Source: Clostridia bacterium
GTDB taxonomy: Bacteria; Bacillota; Clostridia; Christensenellales; UBA1242
Assembly: GCA_017399515.1 (NCBI GenBank)
Contig: JAFQBZ010000133.1
Coordinates: 1 to 24,564, forward strand
DNA: 24,564 nt
Direction: 5' to 3'
Within the stretch, counting starts at the first letter, position 1; each line of letters begins with the position of its first letter. Positions 14,278-23,490 of the stretch are shown piece after piece. The notes below the pieces were generated by a model. The model was not told where the DNA came from. It did no database searches and was given only the letters and a program-made list of their open reading frames with translations. The translations under genes were made by a program, and so were the position numbers.

Positions 14278-15144
14278 ATGAAAGTTGATATAATTTGTCC
14301 GCTTTATAATGCGGAAAACGACATATTGCCTCTTTTAGATTCGCTTAAAAAACAAAAGGGCGTTGAAGTTGGAAAATATAGATTTGTTCTTACAGAATCT
14401 AAAGACAAATCTGAAGAAATTTTAAAAGAAAACAAAATTGAATATACAAAGGTTTCAAAAGAAGAATTTTCTCACAGCAAAACTCGTGAAGAAGAAGCAA
14501 TGAAATCTGATGCTGATGTCTTGGTGTTTATCACTCAAGACATTGTTGTTGAAAGAGAAGATTGGCTTGAGAAGTTGGTGACTCCAATTTTTAATGGGGA
14601 AGCAGAAGCATGTTTTTCTAGACAAATTTCAAAGTTTAAAAATATTGAAAAATATACTAGAGAGAAAAATTATCCAGCAGAGTCTTACATCAACTCTAAA
14701 GAAGATGTTGAAACAAAGGGGCTTCGTGCATTCTTCTTTTCAGATGCTTCGTCAGCAATTAAAACTGAAGTTTATAAAAAACTCGGTGGTTATGATGGAA
14801 AGCGTCTTCCAATAAATGAAGATATGTACATTGCCTATAAACTCATTATGAATGGCTATAAAATTAAGTATTGTGCTGACTCTGAAGTTTTCCATTCTCA
14901 CAAGTTCACTTTAAGACAAGTTTATGATAGATATTATTTGACAGGTTTGTTTATGGCTGAAAATTCTTATCTTGATGAATTTGGAACAACTAAAACCGGT
15001 GGTGGACTTGCAAAATATATTTTAAAAAGAGCCTTAAAAGAATTTAACATTAAAGTTTTGTTTAGATTCTTGCCTGATATGATGGCTAGATGGTTCGGTA
15101 TGAAAAAAGGAAAGAAAGATTACAAAAAGAAAATGAAGGGGTAA
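14278..15144 (+). CDS. family-2 glycosyltransferase, rhamnosyltransferase-like
   Basis: A 288-residue GT-A glycosyltransferase, cytoplasmic face of the membrane, first gene of the glycan operon. Visible marks are the nucleotide-sugar start IICPLYNAE (5-13), FSHSKTREEEA (64-74, matching the F-x-H-x-x-TR-N pattern of rhamnosyltransferases), the metal-binding position TQD (86-88) and an acceptor-side NED (180-182). dTDP-rhamnose is therefore a plausible donor, made by rfbABCD downstream. A stop codon 6 bases upstream fixes the ATG; AGGAGA lies 14 bases away, a loose spacing. The basic C-terminal tail may hold it to the membrane. The acceptor is unknown. Confidence 0.85.
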   Translation: MKVDIICPLYNAENDILPLLDSLKKQKGVEVGKYRFVLTESKDKSEEILKENKIEYTKVSKEEFSHSKTREEEAMKSDADVLVFITQDIVVEREDWLEKLVTPIFNGEAEACFSRQISKFKNIEKYTREKNYPAESYINSKEDVETKGLRAFFFSDASSAIKTEVYKKLGGYDGKRLPINEDMYIAYKLIMNGYKIKYCADSEVFHSHKFTLRQVYDRYYLTGLFMAENSYLDEFGTTKTGGGLAKYILKRALKEFNIKVLFRFLPDMMARWFGMKKGKKDYKKKMKG

Positions 15145-15146
15145 AT

Positions 15147-16436
15147 ATGGCACTAGTTATTATTACAATTTTACTGCCTCTCGTGTTTTTAATTGTTGAT
15201 TTTTATAAAGAACGAAAGATTTATTCGCCAGCGGTGCTTTTCAATGCAATCTTTTTTGTGACACTGCTTCTTTATAGTTTTAAGTGGAGTCATATTCAAC
15301 AAGATTTATCAACCACAACGCTTTGGTGCTTATTTCTTTGTGAAATTGGTTTTAATATTCCAATTGTTATTTCTTACTTTATCAAAAAGAAAGACAATAA
15401 AAAAACTGATGAACCAATAATTATTAACGAATCGGCAGATAAGACAATTAAAACAATGAATAATGAAGATGGAATTTTCACTCTCAATAAAAAATTAGAA
15501 TTTGGAATTTTTATTTTTGTTTTTGTTGTGTTTGTCTTTGAAGTTATTTATTGCAAAGGATTTCCTATTATTTGGAAATTATTTGAAGATGAAAAAGTTT
15601 ATATTAATTTTGTTGTTCCAAAGGTTACAGTTTGGTTTAATGCAATTGTTGTAGTTATGGGGGCGTATTCGATAGTCAATCCAACACTGTTTCCAGGTTT
15701 ATTTTACAAAGGATTTTATTTATTGATACCTCTTTTAATGGTTTCTAGACAAATGATTATAGCAATGGTGTTTGAAGCGTTGATTATATATCTTATAACA
15801 AAAAAGAATAAATCCAAAGAATTTTATTTGTATTGTGTTATTGGTGTTATGCTTGTTCTTTTAGGGTTTTCAGCATTTGGAAATGTAAGAACGGGTGAAA
15901 GTGATTTTTTATTGGTTGCACAATTTAAAGATTTTTGTAAATATATTCCAACAGTATTTAAATGGATTTATTCATATATGTGTTTTTCAATATCAAATTT
16001 AAACAATTTAATATCTATTGCAGAACCAGGAATAACAAAAGGACTTTCAACATGGAATGAACTTGTTCCATCAATGTTAGATGTTGATTCAACTCATTTG
16101 TTTAACGAGGAATTCTTGGTTAGTTTAAATTTCAATGTTAGCACATTTGCTCCATCGTTATATCTTGATTTTGGTATATTTGGAGTTGGGGCATTTTGTT
16201 TAATCATTGGAGCATGTTCACAATTTTTATTTAAAAAGATGAAGAATAACTTTATATTGAATTTTATTTATGCAATTGCTGCTTATTCAATCGTATTTAT
16301 TTTCTTTGTAAATATGTTCTTCAATTTCCAAGTTATATGTCAAGTTGTATTTTCAATTTTGATATTTGTGGTTTTAAATAATTTTATTGAAAAGAAAAGT
16401 AAAAAAGTAAAAAATTCTCAAGGAGGAAAAATTTAA
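15147..16436 (+). CDS. Wzy-like oligosaccharide repeat-unit polymerase
   Basis: A 429-residue polytopic membrane protein with about ten hydrophobic segments and a cytoplasmic hydrophilic stretch near 85-120. It fits the O-antigen/exopolysaccharide repeat-unit polymerase class, which joins undecaprenyl-linked repeats outside the membrane. The SRQMIIAM segment, the large outer loop after FGNVRTGESD, and the late STFAPSLYLDFG segment fit this class. Sequence conservation in the class is low, so the call rests on topology and context. ATG 15147 is chosen because AAGGGG lies 5 bases upstream; a frame extension to 15090 would overlap the preceding gene by 55 bases. The gap to the preceding gene is 2 bases. 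The second half is more AT-rich and TTA-leucine-rich than the first. Confidence 0.8.
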   Translation: MALVIITILLPLVFLIVDFYKERKIYSPAVLFNAIFFVTLLLYSFKWSHIQQDLSTTTLWCLFLCEIGFNIPIVISYFIKKKDNKKTDEPIIINESADKTIKTMNNEDGIFTLNKKLEFGIFIFVFVVFVFEVIYCKGFPIIWKLFEDEKVYINFVVPKVTVWFNAIVVVMGAYSIVNPTLFPGLFYKGFYLLIPLLMVSRQMIIAMVFEALIIYLITKKNKSKEFYLYCVIGVMLVLLGFSAFGNVRTGESDFLLVAQFKDFCKYIPTVFKWIYSYMCFSISNLNNLISIAEPGITKGLSTWNELVPSMLDVDSTHLFNEEFLVSLNFNVSTFAPSLYLDFGIFGVGAFCLIIGACSQFLFKKMKNNFILNFIYAIAAYSIVFIFFVNMFFNFQVICQVVFSILIFVVLNNFIEKKSKKVKNSQGGKI

Positions 16437-16437
16437 T

Positions 16438-17337
16438 ATGAAAGGAATTATTTTAGCAGGAGGCAGTGGAACAAGACTTTATCCACTCACAACAGTAACA
16501 AGTAAACAATTGTTACCGGTTTATGATAAACCAATGATTTATTATCCATTATCAATCTTAATGCTTGCAGGTATCAATGAAATTTTAATCATTTCAACAC
16601 CAGAAGATACTCCAAGATTTGCAGCACTTTTTGGTGACGGAAGCAAATTTGGTTTGCAATTAACTTACAAGGTTCAACCATCTCCAGATGGTCTTGCTCA
16701 AGCATTTATTTTGGGTGAAGACTTTATTGGAAATGATACTGCTTGTATGATTTTAGGTGACAATATTTTCTATGGTTCTGGTCTTCTTGGTGGTCTTAAA
16801 AGGGCTAGAGAAAATGCAGAAAAAGGAATTGCAACAGTTTTTGGTTATCATGTTACAGATCCAGAAAGATTTGGTGTTGTTGAATTTGATGAAAATAAGA
16901 GAGCAATTTCTATTGAAGAAAAACCAAAGGTTCCAAAATCAAATTATGCTGTTACCGGTCTTTATTTTTATGACAACACCGTTGTTGAATATGCAAAAGG
17001 TTTAAAACCATCAGCAAGAGGTGAACTTGAAATCACAGACCTCAACAGAATTTATCTTGAAAAAGGCAAGTTAGATGTTGTTACATTTGACAGAGGTCTT
17101 ACTTGGCTTGATACAGGAACACATCAATCTCTTGCAGATGCAACAGCATTTGTAAAAATGATTGAAGAGCACCAAGGTCTTAAAATTTCTTGTCCAGAAG
17201 AAATTGCTTATAACAATGGTTGGATTACAAAAGAACAACTTTTAGAGCAAGCAAAACTTATGGAAAAGAATCAATATGGTCAACACCTTAAGAAAGTTGC
17301 TGAAGAAGCATATGTTAGAAGACATAAAGAAATTTAA
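16438..17337 (+). CDS. rfbA: glucose-1-phosphate thymidylyltransferase (RmlA)
   Basis: First enzyme of dTDP-L-rhamnose synthesis: glucose-1-phosphate plus dTTP gives dTDP-glucose. The 299 residues match RmlA throughout: GGSGTRLYPLT (8-18), SKQLLPVYDKPMIYYPLS, the QPSPDGLAQAF block, LGDNIFYG with the metal-binding Asp, and RGELEITDLNR. Length is typical. GGAGGA precedes the ATG, which begins one base after the polymerase stop. It opens the rhamnose block, whose order (A, C, glycosyltransferase, D, glycosyltransferase, B) is interrupted by transferases. Codon use is more housekeeping-like than in the flanking transferases. Confidence 0.98.
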   Translation: MKGIILAGGSGTRLYPLTTVTSKQLLPVYDKPMIYYPLSILMLAGINEILIISTPEDTPRFAALFGDGSKFGLQLTYKVQPSPDGLAQAFILGEDFIGNDTACMILGDNIFYGSGLLGGLKRARENAEKGIATVFGYHVTDPERFGVVEFDENKRAISIEEKPKVPKSNYAVTGLYFYDNTVVEYAKGLKPSARGELEITDLNRIYLEKGKLDVVTFDRGLTWLDTGTHQSLADATAFVKMIEEHQGLKISCPEEIAYNNGWITKEQLLEQAKLMEKNQYGQHLKKVAEEAYVRRHKEI

Positions 17338-17347
17338 GAGGTAATTT

Positions 17348-17905
17348 ATGAAAATTGAAAAAACCGAACTTCAAGACGCTTTTATAATCACACCTGATGT
17401 TTTTGGAGATTCTCGTGGTTGGTTTATGGAAACTTATTCTAAAATAAAACTTGAAAATGAAACAACTGTAGAATTTGTTCAAGACAATCAATCATATTCT
17501 TCACAAAAGGGAATACTTAGAGGGCTTCATTGTCAAACAAACCCACACTGTCAAACAAAACTTATTCGCTGCACAAGGGGTGAAATTTTAGATGTTATTG
17601 TTGACATTAGAAAAGGTTCACCAACTTACAAAAAATGGACAAAGGTTGTGCTTACAGCAGAAAATAAAAAGCAACTTTATATTCCAAAAGGTTTTCTTCA
17701 TGGTTTTGTAACACTCACTGATGATGTTGAAGTTCAATATAAAGTTGATGATTATTATTCAAAAGAGTGCGACAGATCTGTTAAGTTTAATGATCCTGAG
17801 TTTGCAGTTGAATGGGGAATTGAAGATCCAATTTTATCTGACAAAGATAAAAACGCACCACTTTATAGTAATAGTGACTGCGACTTTGAATATGAGGAGA
17901 AGTAG
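17348..17905 (+). CDS. rfbC: dTDP-4-dehydrorhamnose 3,5-epimerase (RmlC)
   Basis: A cupin-fold epimerase of 185 residues, third step of dTDP-rhamnose synthesis. It has DSRGWFMETYS near the start, QDNQSYSSQKGILRGLH with the catalytic H61, KLIRCTRGEILDVIVDIR, and YIPKGFLHGF. The active-site loop reads HCQTNPHCQ where most homologues have HYQ-x-PP, with Cys in place of Tyr. That substitution is modest and probably neutral. AGAGG lies ahead of the ATG, 10 bases after rfbA. Its last codons contain the ribosome site (GAGGAGAA) of the next gene, which starts immediately after the TAG. Confidence 0.97.
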   Translation: MKIEKTELQDAFIITPDVFGDSRGWFMETYSKIKLENETTVEFVQDNQSYSSQKGILRGLHCQTNPHCQTKLIRCTRGEILDVIVDIRKGSPTYKKWTKVVLTAENKKQLYIPKGFLHGFVTLTDDVEVQYKVDDYYSKECDRSVKFNDPEFAVEWGIEDPILSDKDKNAPLYSNSDCDFEYEEK

Positions 17906-18775
17906 ATGAAATTTGCAGGAACAGTTGTGTTATATAATCCTGAACAAGATATATTAGAAAATATTCAAACATATTTGCCTTTTTTGGAAAGACTTTATGT
18001 TATGGATAATTCAACAAAAGAGTATAATTTTTTAGATGAAATAAAGAACATAAAAAAAGTTAAATATATTTCTCTTGAAGGAAATCAAGGTATTGCAAAA
18101 GCCTTAAAGGTTGCAACTGAAACGGCGATTCATGATGGCTATGACTTTTTGCTTTCAATGGATCAAGATAGTAAATTTCCAACAGAAGATTTTGAATATG
18201 TTAAAAAACATTTAGAAAACAATACCATTTCAGATATTGGAATTGTTGGAATTAATTTTGCTGATAGTTTGATAAAATCTAATACGGAAGATAAATTTGA
18301 GACAAAAGAGGTTAATTCTCTTATTACATCTGGGTCATTTTTAAATTTAAAGAATTATAAAATGATTGATGGTTATGATGAACAATTATTTATTGATGGA
18401 GTTGATGATGATATTTGTTATCAATTACAATTAAAAAATTATAAAGTTGTGATTTTACCAAATATTTATTTAAATCATAATCTTGGAAATAGGCAAGAGG
18501 TTCGTTTTTTTGGTAAGAAGTTAAAAATTTTAGTCCATTCTCCAATTAGATACTATTATATGTATCGAAATTATCATTATTTAAAGAAATATAGAAGTAA
18601 AGAATATGTTCAATTATTAAAAACAAAAGCAAATAATTTTGATTTTAAACATTTTATTAAAAGAACAATTTTGGAAAAAAATCGTTTGAAAAATTTTAAA
18701 ATGATAAAAAAAGGAATAAAGGATGGTAAAAGAGGAATTCTTGGACCATATCAAGAAAGGAGAAAGAGTAGATGA
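17906..18775 (+). CDS. family-2 glycosyltransferase, rhamnosyltransferase-like
   Basis: A 289-residue GT-A enzyme of the RfbF/rhamnosyltransferase type: AGTVVLYNPEQDIL at the start, VMDNS (32-36), GNQGIAKAL (59-67), the metal site MDQDS (85-89), and a GVDDDICYQL motif in the acceptor region. dTDP-rhamnose is the likely donor, since the gene sits inside the rhamnose block. Its start abuts the rfbC stop and its TGA overlaps the rfbD ATG (ATGA), so translation is coupled on both sides. The sequence is markedly AT-rich, with many TTA and ATA codons, unlike rfbC and rfbD on either side. The lysine-rich C-terminus may contact the membrane. Confidence 0.88.
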   Translation: MKFAGTVVLYNPEQDILENIQTYLPFLERLYVMDNSTKEYNFLDEIKNIKKVKYISLEGNQGIAKALKVATETAIHDGYDFLLSMDQDSKFPTEDFEYVKKHLENNTISDIGIVGINFADSLIKSNTEDKFETKEVNSLITSGSFLNLKNYKMIDGYDEQLFIDGVDDDICYQLQLKNYKVVILPNIYLNHNLGNRQEVRFFGKKLKILVHSPIRYYYMYRNYHYLKKYRSKEYVQLLKTKANNFDFKHFIKRTILEKNRLKNFKMIKKGIKDGKRGILGPYQERRKSR

Positions 18776-19620
18776 AGATTTTAGTTACAGGTGTTAAAGG
18801 TCAACTTGGCTATGACATTGTTCGTGAACTTGGTGAGCGAGGATATACAGATGTTATTGGGGTTGATAAAGATGACCTTGATATAACTGATGAGAATGCA
18901 GTTCATGAGTTTATTGAAAAAGTGAGACCTGATGCAATTATGCATAACGCAGCGTGGACTGCTGTTGATGCGGCAGAAGATAATGCTGAGGCTTGTTACA
19001 AAGTTAATGTGCTTGGAACAAGATATCTTGCTGAAGCAGCACAAAATGTGGGTGCTAAACTTGTTTACATTTCAACCGACTATGTTTTTGATGGTGAAGG
19101 TGAAAATTACTTTGAAGTTAATGACAAAAAAGCGCCACTTTCTGTTTATGGAAAAACAAAGTATGAAGGCGAACTTGAAGCAAAAAAATGTGATAAGCAT
19201 TTTATTGTTCGCATTTCTTGGGTGTTTGGAATTAATGGAAAAAACTTTGTTAAAACAATGCTTACACTTGCTGAAACAAAAACAGAACTTAATGTTGTTG
19301 CTGACCAAATTGGTTCGCCAACATATACTTATGATTTGTCAAAACTTCTTTGTGATATGATTGAAACTGACAAATATGGCGAATATCATGCAACAAATGA
19401 AAATATTTGTTCTTGGTGTGACTTTGCTAAAAAGATTTTTGAAATTGCCGGCGTGAATATGAAAGTTAATGCTGTGACATCTGCAGAATATCCAGCAAAG
19501 GCTCATAGACCAAGCAATTCAAGACTTTCAAAAAAGTCACTTGATGCAGCAGGTTTTAACAGACTTCCAACTTGGGAAGATGCACTTTATAGATATATAA
19601 AAAATGAATTAAAAAAATAA
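18772..19620 (+). CDS. rfbD: dTDP-4-dehydrorhamnose reductase (RmlD)
   Basis: Final step of dTDP-L-rhamnose synthesis, an NAD(P)H-dependent reductase of the short-chain family. The 282 residues hold the dinucleotide motif GVKGQLG (7-13), NAAWTAVDAAE, STDYVFDG, the catalytic YGKTK (Y126, K130), and the HRPSNSRL segment typical of RmlD. Length is normal. The ATG overlaps the TGA of the preceding transferase. Confidence 0.98.
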   Translation: MKILVTGVKGQLGYDIVRELGERGYTDVIGVDKDDLDITDENAVHEFIEKVRPDAIMHNAAWTAVDAAEDNAEACYKVNVLGTRYLAEAAQNVGAKLVYISTDYVFDGEGENYFEVNDKKAPLSVYGKTKYEGELEAKKCDKHFIVRISWVFGINGKNFVKTMLTLAETKTELNVVADQIGSPTYTYDLSKLLCDMIETDKYGEYHATNENICSWCDFAKKIFEIAGVNMKVNAVTSAEYPAKAHRPSNSRLSKKSLDAAGFNRLPTWEDALYRYIKNELKK

Positions 19621-19630
19621 GGATAAAATA

Positions 19631-20530
19631 ATGAAAAAATTACCAAAAGTGCTAGTTATTATGTCAACTTATAATGGTGAAAAGTTCTTAAAAGAACAGA
19701 TTGACAGCATTTTAGCACAAAAAGATATTGATGTTTATCTTCATATTTTTGATGATTTATCAAAAGATTCAACGGTGGAAATTGCAAAAGAATATGAAAA
19801 GAAAAACAAGAATGTTAAAGTTCATATTAATGAAAAAAATAAGAACTTTACATACAATTTTTTAGATGCTTTATTTTCGTTTAAAGATAATCAAGAATAT
19901 GATTATTATGCATTTGCAGACCAAGATGATTTTTGGTTAGACACAAAACTTATTTCTGCAATAAACAAAATTAAAGAAGTTGGAAAGTGTACGCTTTATT
20001 CTGCGAATTTAAAAATTGTTGACCAAAACCTTGAATATGCTGGAAACAATATGATGGATACAAAATATGTTAATAAACATTATGACATAATTTGTAAAAA
20101 TATTGTTACAGGTTGCACTGCAGTTTTTGATAATGATTTTAAAAATTTGGTAACTAAACATTATCCTGAAAATATATATCTTCATGATTATTGGCTTGCA
20201 CTTATTGCAAATTACACTAAAGACGCTCATTTTGTTTATGATACTTGTCCTGATTATATTCTTTACCGCCAACATGGAACAAACTTAATCGGGGAAAATA
20301 AGAGTTATATAAAAAAGGCTTTTAAAAAGAAACAAAAAGAAAAAACAACCAAGCATTTAATTGAAGTTTTTGTTGATTTGTTTGGTGATGTGATAAAAAA
20401 TGAAGACGCTTTAGTTTTTAAAAAATTATCAAATTTAAACAAATTCAAAAATAAGTTTGTATTATTTTTCAAAATAAAGAGCAATTATTCAAAAATTTTT
20501 AAAATAAAATTATTATTAAATAAATATTAA
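19631..20530 (+). CDS. family-2 glycosyltransferase
   Basis: A 299-residue GT-A transferase. It begins VLVIMSTYNGEKFLKEQIDSI, has DDLSKDST (41-48), the metal-binding ADQDDFW (96-102), and HDYWLAL (185-191) in the acceptor domain. This pattern is common among transferases adding rhamnose or related sugars in cell-wall polysaccharide clusters; donor and acceptor are unknown. It starts 10 bases after rfbD with AAGGA as ribosome site. The C-terminal ~80 residues are very Lys/Phe-rich, suggesting membrane association. Confidence 0.87.
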   Translation: MKKLPKVLVIMSTYNGEKFLKEQIDSILAQKDIDVYLHIFDDLSKDSTVEIAKEYEKKNKNVKVHINEKNKNFTYNFLDALFSFKDNQEYDYYAFADQDDFWLDTKLISAINKIKEVGKCTLYSANLKIVDQNLEYAGNNMMDTKYVNKHYDIICKNIVTGCTAVFDNDFKNLVTKHYPENIYLHDYWLALIANYTKDAHFVYDTCPDYILYRQHGTNLIGENKSYIKKAFKKKQKEKTTKHLIEVFVDLFGDVIKNEDALVFKKLSNLNKFKNKFVLFFKIKSNYSKIFKIKLLLNKY

Positions 20531-20546
20531 AAAAAGGAGAAAAATT

Positions 20547-21563
20547 ATGAAAATTTTAATTACAGGTGGGGCAGGATTCATTGGAGGCAATTTCTGCCAT
20601 TATATGCTTGAAAAACATCCAGAGGATGATTATGTTTGTTTAGACGCTTTAACCTATGCAGGAAATATGGAAACTCTTGCTGATATTATGGATAAGCCAA
20701 ACTTCAAATTTGTTAAAGGTAACATTTGCGACAAGGAACTTGTTGAAAAACTTTTTGAAGAAGAAAAATTTGATGTTGTTATCAACTTTGCCGCTGAATC
20801 ACATGTTGACCGTTCAATCGAAAATCCAAAGGTTTTCTTAGAGTCTAATATTATTGGTGTTCAAACACTTATGGATGCTTGCAGAAAATACGGCATTCAA
20901 AGATATCACCAAGTTTCAACAGATGAAGTTTATGGTGATCTTCCACTTGATAGACCTGACCTTCTTTTCCATGAAGACACACCAATTCACACATCAAGTC
21001 CATACAGTGCTTCAAAGGCTTCTGCTGACCTTTTGGTTCAAGCATATCATAGAACATTTAAACTTCCTGTAACAATTTCAAGATGTTCAAACAACTATGG
21101 TGCTTACCAATTCCCAGAAAAACTTATTCCACTTATTATTAAGAAAGCACAAAATGATGAGCCACTTCCTGTATATGGAAAAGGTGAAAATGTTAGAGAT
21201 TGGCTTCATGTTTTAGACCATTGCTCAGCAATTGACCTTATTGTTAGAAATGGCAAAGTTGGTGAAGTTTATAACATTGGTGGTCACAATGAAAGAACAA
21301 ACCTTGAAGTTGTTAAAACAATTTTGAAAGTTCTTGGAAAGCCAGAAAGTTTGATTACATATGTAACAGACAGACCAGGACACGATAGAAGATATGCTAT
21401 TGATCCAACTAAAATGGAAACAGAACTTGGTTGGAAGCCAATTTATAACTTTGATACAGGTATTGTTGATACAATTAAATGGAATGTTGAAAACAAAGAA
21501 TGGCTTGCAAATGTTGAATCAGGCGAATATCAAAACTGGCTTGAGAGACATTATGGAGAATAA
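20547..21563 (+). CDS. rfbB: dTDP-glucose 4,6-dehydratase (RmlB)
   Basis: Second step of the pathway: dTDP-glucose to dTDP-4-keto-6-deoxyglucose, the shared precursor of both the rhamnose and the 3-amino-sugar branches here. The 338 residues include GGAGFIGGN (7-15), NFAAESHVDRSI, STDEVYGDL, the catalytic YSASK (Y153, K157), and RPGHDRRYAIDP. All RmlB hallmarks are intact and the length is typical. AAAGGAG precedes the ATG. The next gene's start codon lies 11 bases inside its end. Confidence 0.98.
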   Translation: MKILITGGAGFIGGNFCHYMLEKHPEDDYVCLDALTYAGNMETLADIMDKPNFKFVKGNICDKELVEKLFEEEKFDVVINFAAESHVDRSIENPKVFLESNIIGVQTLMDACRKYGIQRYHQVSTDEVYGDLPLDRPDLLFHEDTPIHTSSPYSASKASADLLVQAYHRTFKLPVTISRCSNNYGAYQFPEKLIPLIIKKAQNDEPLPVYGKGENVRDWLHVLDHCSAIDLIVRNGKVGEVYNIGGHNERTNLEVVKTILKVLGKPESLITYVTDRPGHDRRYAIDPTKMETELGWKPIYNFDTGIVDTIKWNVENKEWLANVESGEYQNWLERHYGE

Positions 21564-22500
21564 AAATTTAGATTTTAGTGTTATTGTATGTTGTTATAAT
21601 TCAGATATCGAAAAATTAAAAAAAACAATTATTTCAATAGCAAAACAAAAAGATGTTTCATTTGAAATTATTATTTCAGACGATGGTTCAAAAAACAATA
21701 ATAGAGAAGAAATTGAAAAATGGGTTGAGTTAAATAAAATTCAAAACATTAAATATAATTTTTTAGAAAAAAATGTAGGAACATTAGAAAATATAATTTC
21801 CGCTAGTGAAATTGCCGATGGAAGATATTTAAAAACATTTTCGCCAGGAGATTATTTATATGATGAAAATGTTTTGAAAACCTATTTAGATATGTTTTTG
21901 AAAAAAGACTATGCTATTTTATTCTCTAAAGCAGTGTATTTTACTAGTGAAGGTAAAGTTATTTGTGGGTATAATCCAATTGCGTCTGGGACATGTAAAA
22001 AATTATTTCTTAAAAATAATTTTTTAAAATATGCAGATTCTTTTTTGGGTGCTACGATAGCGTTAAAAAAAGAAATAATAAAGTATTACAAACAATTAGT
22101 TGGTGTTGTTCGATTATTGGAAGATTATCCTGTAACATATTTATCTTTATTAAATAATGAAAAAATTGGGTTTATAAATAAAAATTTAGTTTGGTATGAA
22201 TGTGATACAGGTGTATCAACAGCAAATAATGGAACAAGACTTGAAAATGAATATTATCAATTCTTTGAATATCTATTACAGATATATAAAGATAATAAAA
22301 AAATCAAGAAAAATGTGAAAGTTCTTAAGGTTTTAAGAAAAGAAAGTAAGTTCAAAAAATTAATAAAAGTTTCGTTACTGAGACCTTCGTTTGTGTTGTA
22401 TTTCTTAGATTATCAATTTACAAGTTTATTTAGAAAAATTGCATTTAAGTTAAAAAAAATTGATGCAAATAAAATTAAGAATATTACTAATTTTAAATAA
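21553..22500 (+). CDS. family-2 glycosyltransferase, AT-rich
   Basis: A 315-residue GT-A transferase: FSVIVCCYNSDIEKL (8-22), ISDDGSKNN (41-49), KNVGTLENI, and LEDYPVTY (189-196). At the metal-binding position it reads SPGDYL (97-102), keeping only the last Asp of the usual DxD-type motif; the same form occurs in other GT2 proteins. The frame is open back to 21394, but the N-terminal GT motif begins only after ATG 21553, which overlaps rfbB by 11 bases with a weak GAGAGA site. Leu is mostly TTA, and base composition differs sharply from rfbB. Donor and acceptor are unknown. Confidence 0.85.
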   Translation: MENKNLDFSVIVCCYNSDIEKLKKTIISIAKQKDVSFEIIISDDGSKNNNREEIEKWVELNKIQNIKYNFLEKNVGTLENIISASEIADGRYLKTFSPGDYLYDENVLKTYLDMFLKKDYAILFSKAVYFTSEGKVICGYNPIASGTCKKLFLKNNFLKYADSFLGATIALKKEIIKYYKQLVGVVRLLEDYPVTYLSLLNNEKIGFINKNLVWYECDTGVSTANNGTRLENEYYQFFEYLLQIYKDNKKIKKNVKVLKVLRKESKFKKLIKVSLLRPSFVLYFLDYQFTSLFRKIAFKLKKIDANKIKNITNFK

Positions 22501-22515
22501 TATAGGGGTGTTTTT

Positions 22516-23490
22516 ATGGATGATATAGAGTTATCGATAATAATGATTTCTTATAATGAAGAGAATTATTTAAGATTTGCTATTGATAGTGTAGTTAATC
22601 AAAAATTCACTAAGTGGGAATTACTTATTGGTGATGATGGCTCAAGTGATAATAGTTTAGAAATAATTAAAGAATATTCCTTAAAATATCCGGATAAAAT
22701 CAAATATTATGTTATGGATAGGAATGATGGTGTTAAAATTCCATCAATACGAGTTAGTAATAATATAAAAAGAGGGTTTAGTTTAGCAAGAGGTAAATAT
22801 TTTTCAATTCTTGCTGGAGATGATTTTTTTAATGAAAAATTTCAAAAAGAAATTGACATATTAAATAAGAAAAAAAAATATTCAGCAGTTGTTTCTGATT
22901 TTAAATATGCGTTTGAAGACTCTTCAAAAGATTTTAATGTAAGAAATTGTAATAGTAGAAGATTGTTTTGGAGTGCTTGTTATGCACATATATCATGTTT
23001 TACATTTAGAAAAGAGTGTTTAGGAAATTTATTAGATAACTTTTGTGATGATACAGGAATGATATACAGTATTGCATGTACAGGAAAATGGAAATATACT
23101 CATTCGGTTGATTTTTCTTACAGGCAAAGAAGTGAAAGTATTATGACAACATCAAATAGTGTTCAACTAAACATGTTAGAGTTATTGTTGTTTGATGATA
23201 TACTTAAAAAGAGAAAGTTTAAATTTAGTTCACTGTCAAGATTTAATAAACCTATTCGATATATATTTAAAAACAGAAAAAAAATTATTGAAAGTAAAGA
23301 GAAATATAATAATTATTTGGAACAAGATGATGGTAGAATTATTGATTATTTAATAAATTATGATAAATATAAATTTTTTAAAAAATTAAAATGTCGATTA
23401 TTTATTATGTCTTCGATCTTTTTCAAGTATACTTTTTCAATTTTCAGAAGAAGTCAAAGTTTATTTTGTAGGAGAAAAAATGGAAATTAA
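22516..23490 (+). CDS. family-2 glycosyltransferase, AT-rich
   Basis: A 324-residue GT-A transferase: LSIIMISYNEENYL (6-19), DDGSSDNSLEII (40-51), the metal-binding site AGDDFF (100-105), and a YRQRSESIM segment in the acceptor domain. The ~80 C-terminal residues are strongly basic. AGGGGTG lies ahead of the ATG. Its last 11 bases overlap fdtA, so the two are translationally coupled. It may transfer the amino sugar made by fdtA/fdtB, but only position supports that. Codon use is the most AT-biased in the window (TTA, ATA, AAT), as in the preceding gene. Confidence 0.87.
   Translation: MDDIELSIIMISYNEENYLRFAIDSVVNQKFTKWELLIGDDGSSDNSLEIIKEYSLKYPDKIKYYVMDRNDGVKIPSIRVSNNIKRGFSLARGKYFSILAGDDFFNEKFQKEIDILNKKKKYSAVVSDFKYAFEDSSKDFNVRNCNSRRLFWSACYAHISCFTFRKECLGNLLDNFCDDTGMIYSIACTGKWKYTHSVDFSYRQRSESIMTTSNSVQLNMLELLLFDDILKKRKFKFSSLSRFNKPIRYIFKNRKKIIESKEKYNNYLEQDDGRIIDYLINYDKYKFFKKLKCRLFIMSSIFFKYTFSIFRRSQSLFCRRKNGN

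Noticed and set aside
15090..15146. Earlier start for the polymerase gene
   Set aside because: It would overlap the preceding transferase by 55 bases and add a charged, unlikely N-terminus; ATG 15147 has a good ribosome site.
21394..21552. Earlier start for the 21553 transferase
   Set aside because: The extension is an out-of-frame reading of rfbB with no GT2 similarity; the GT motif begins right after ATG 21553.
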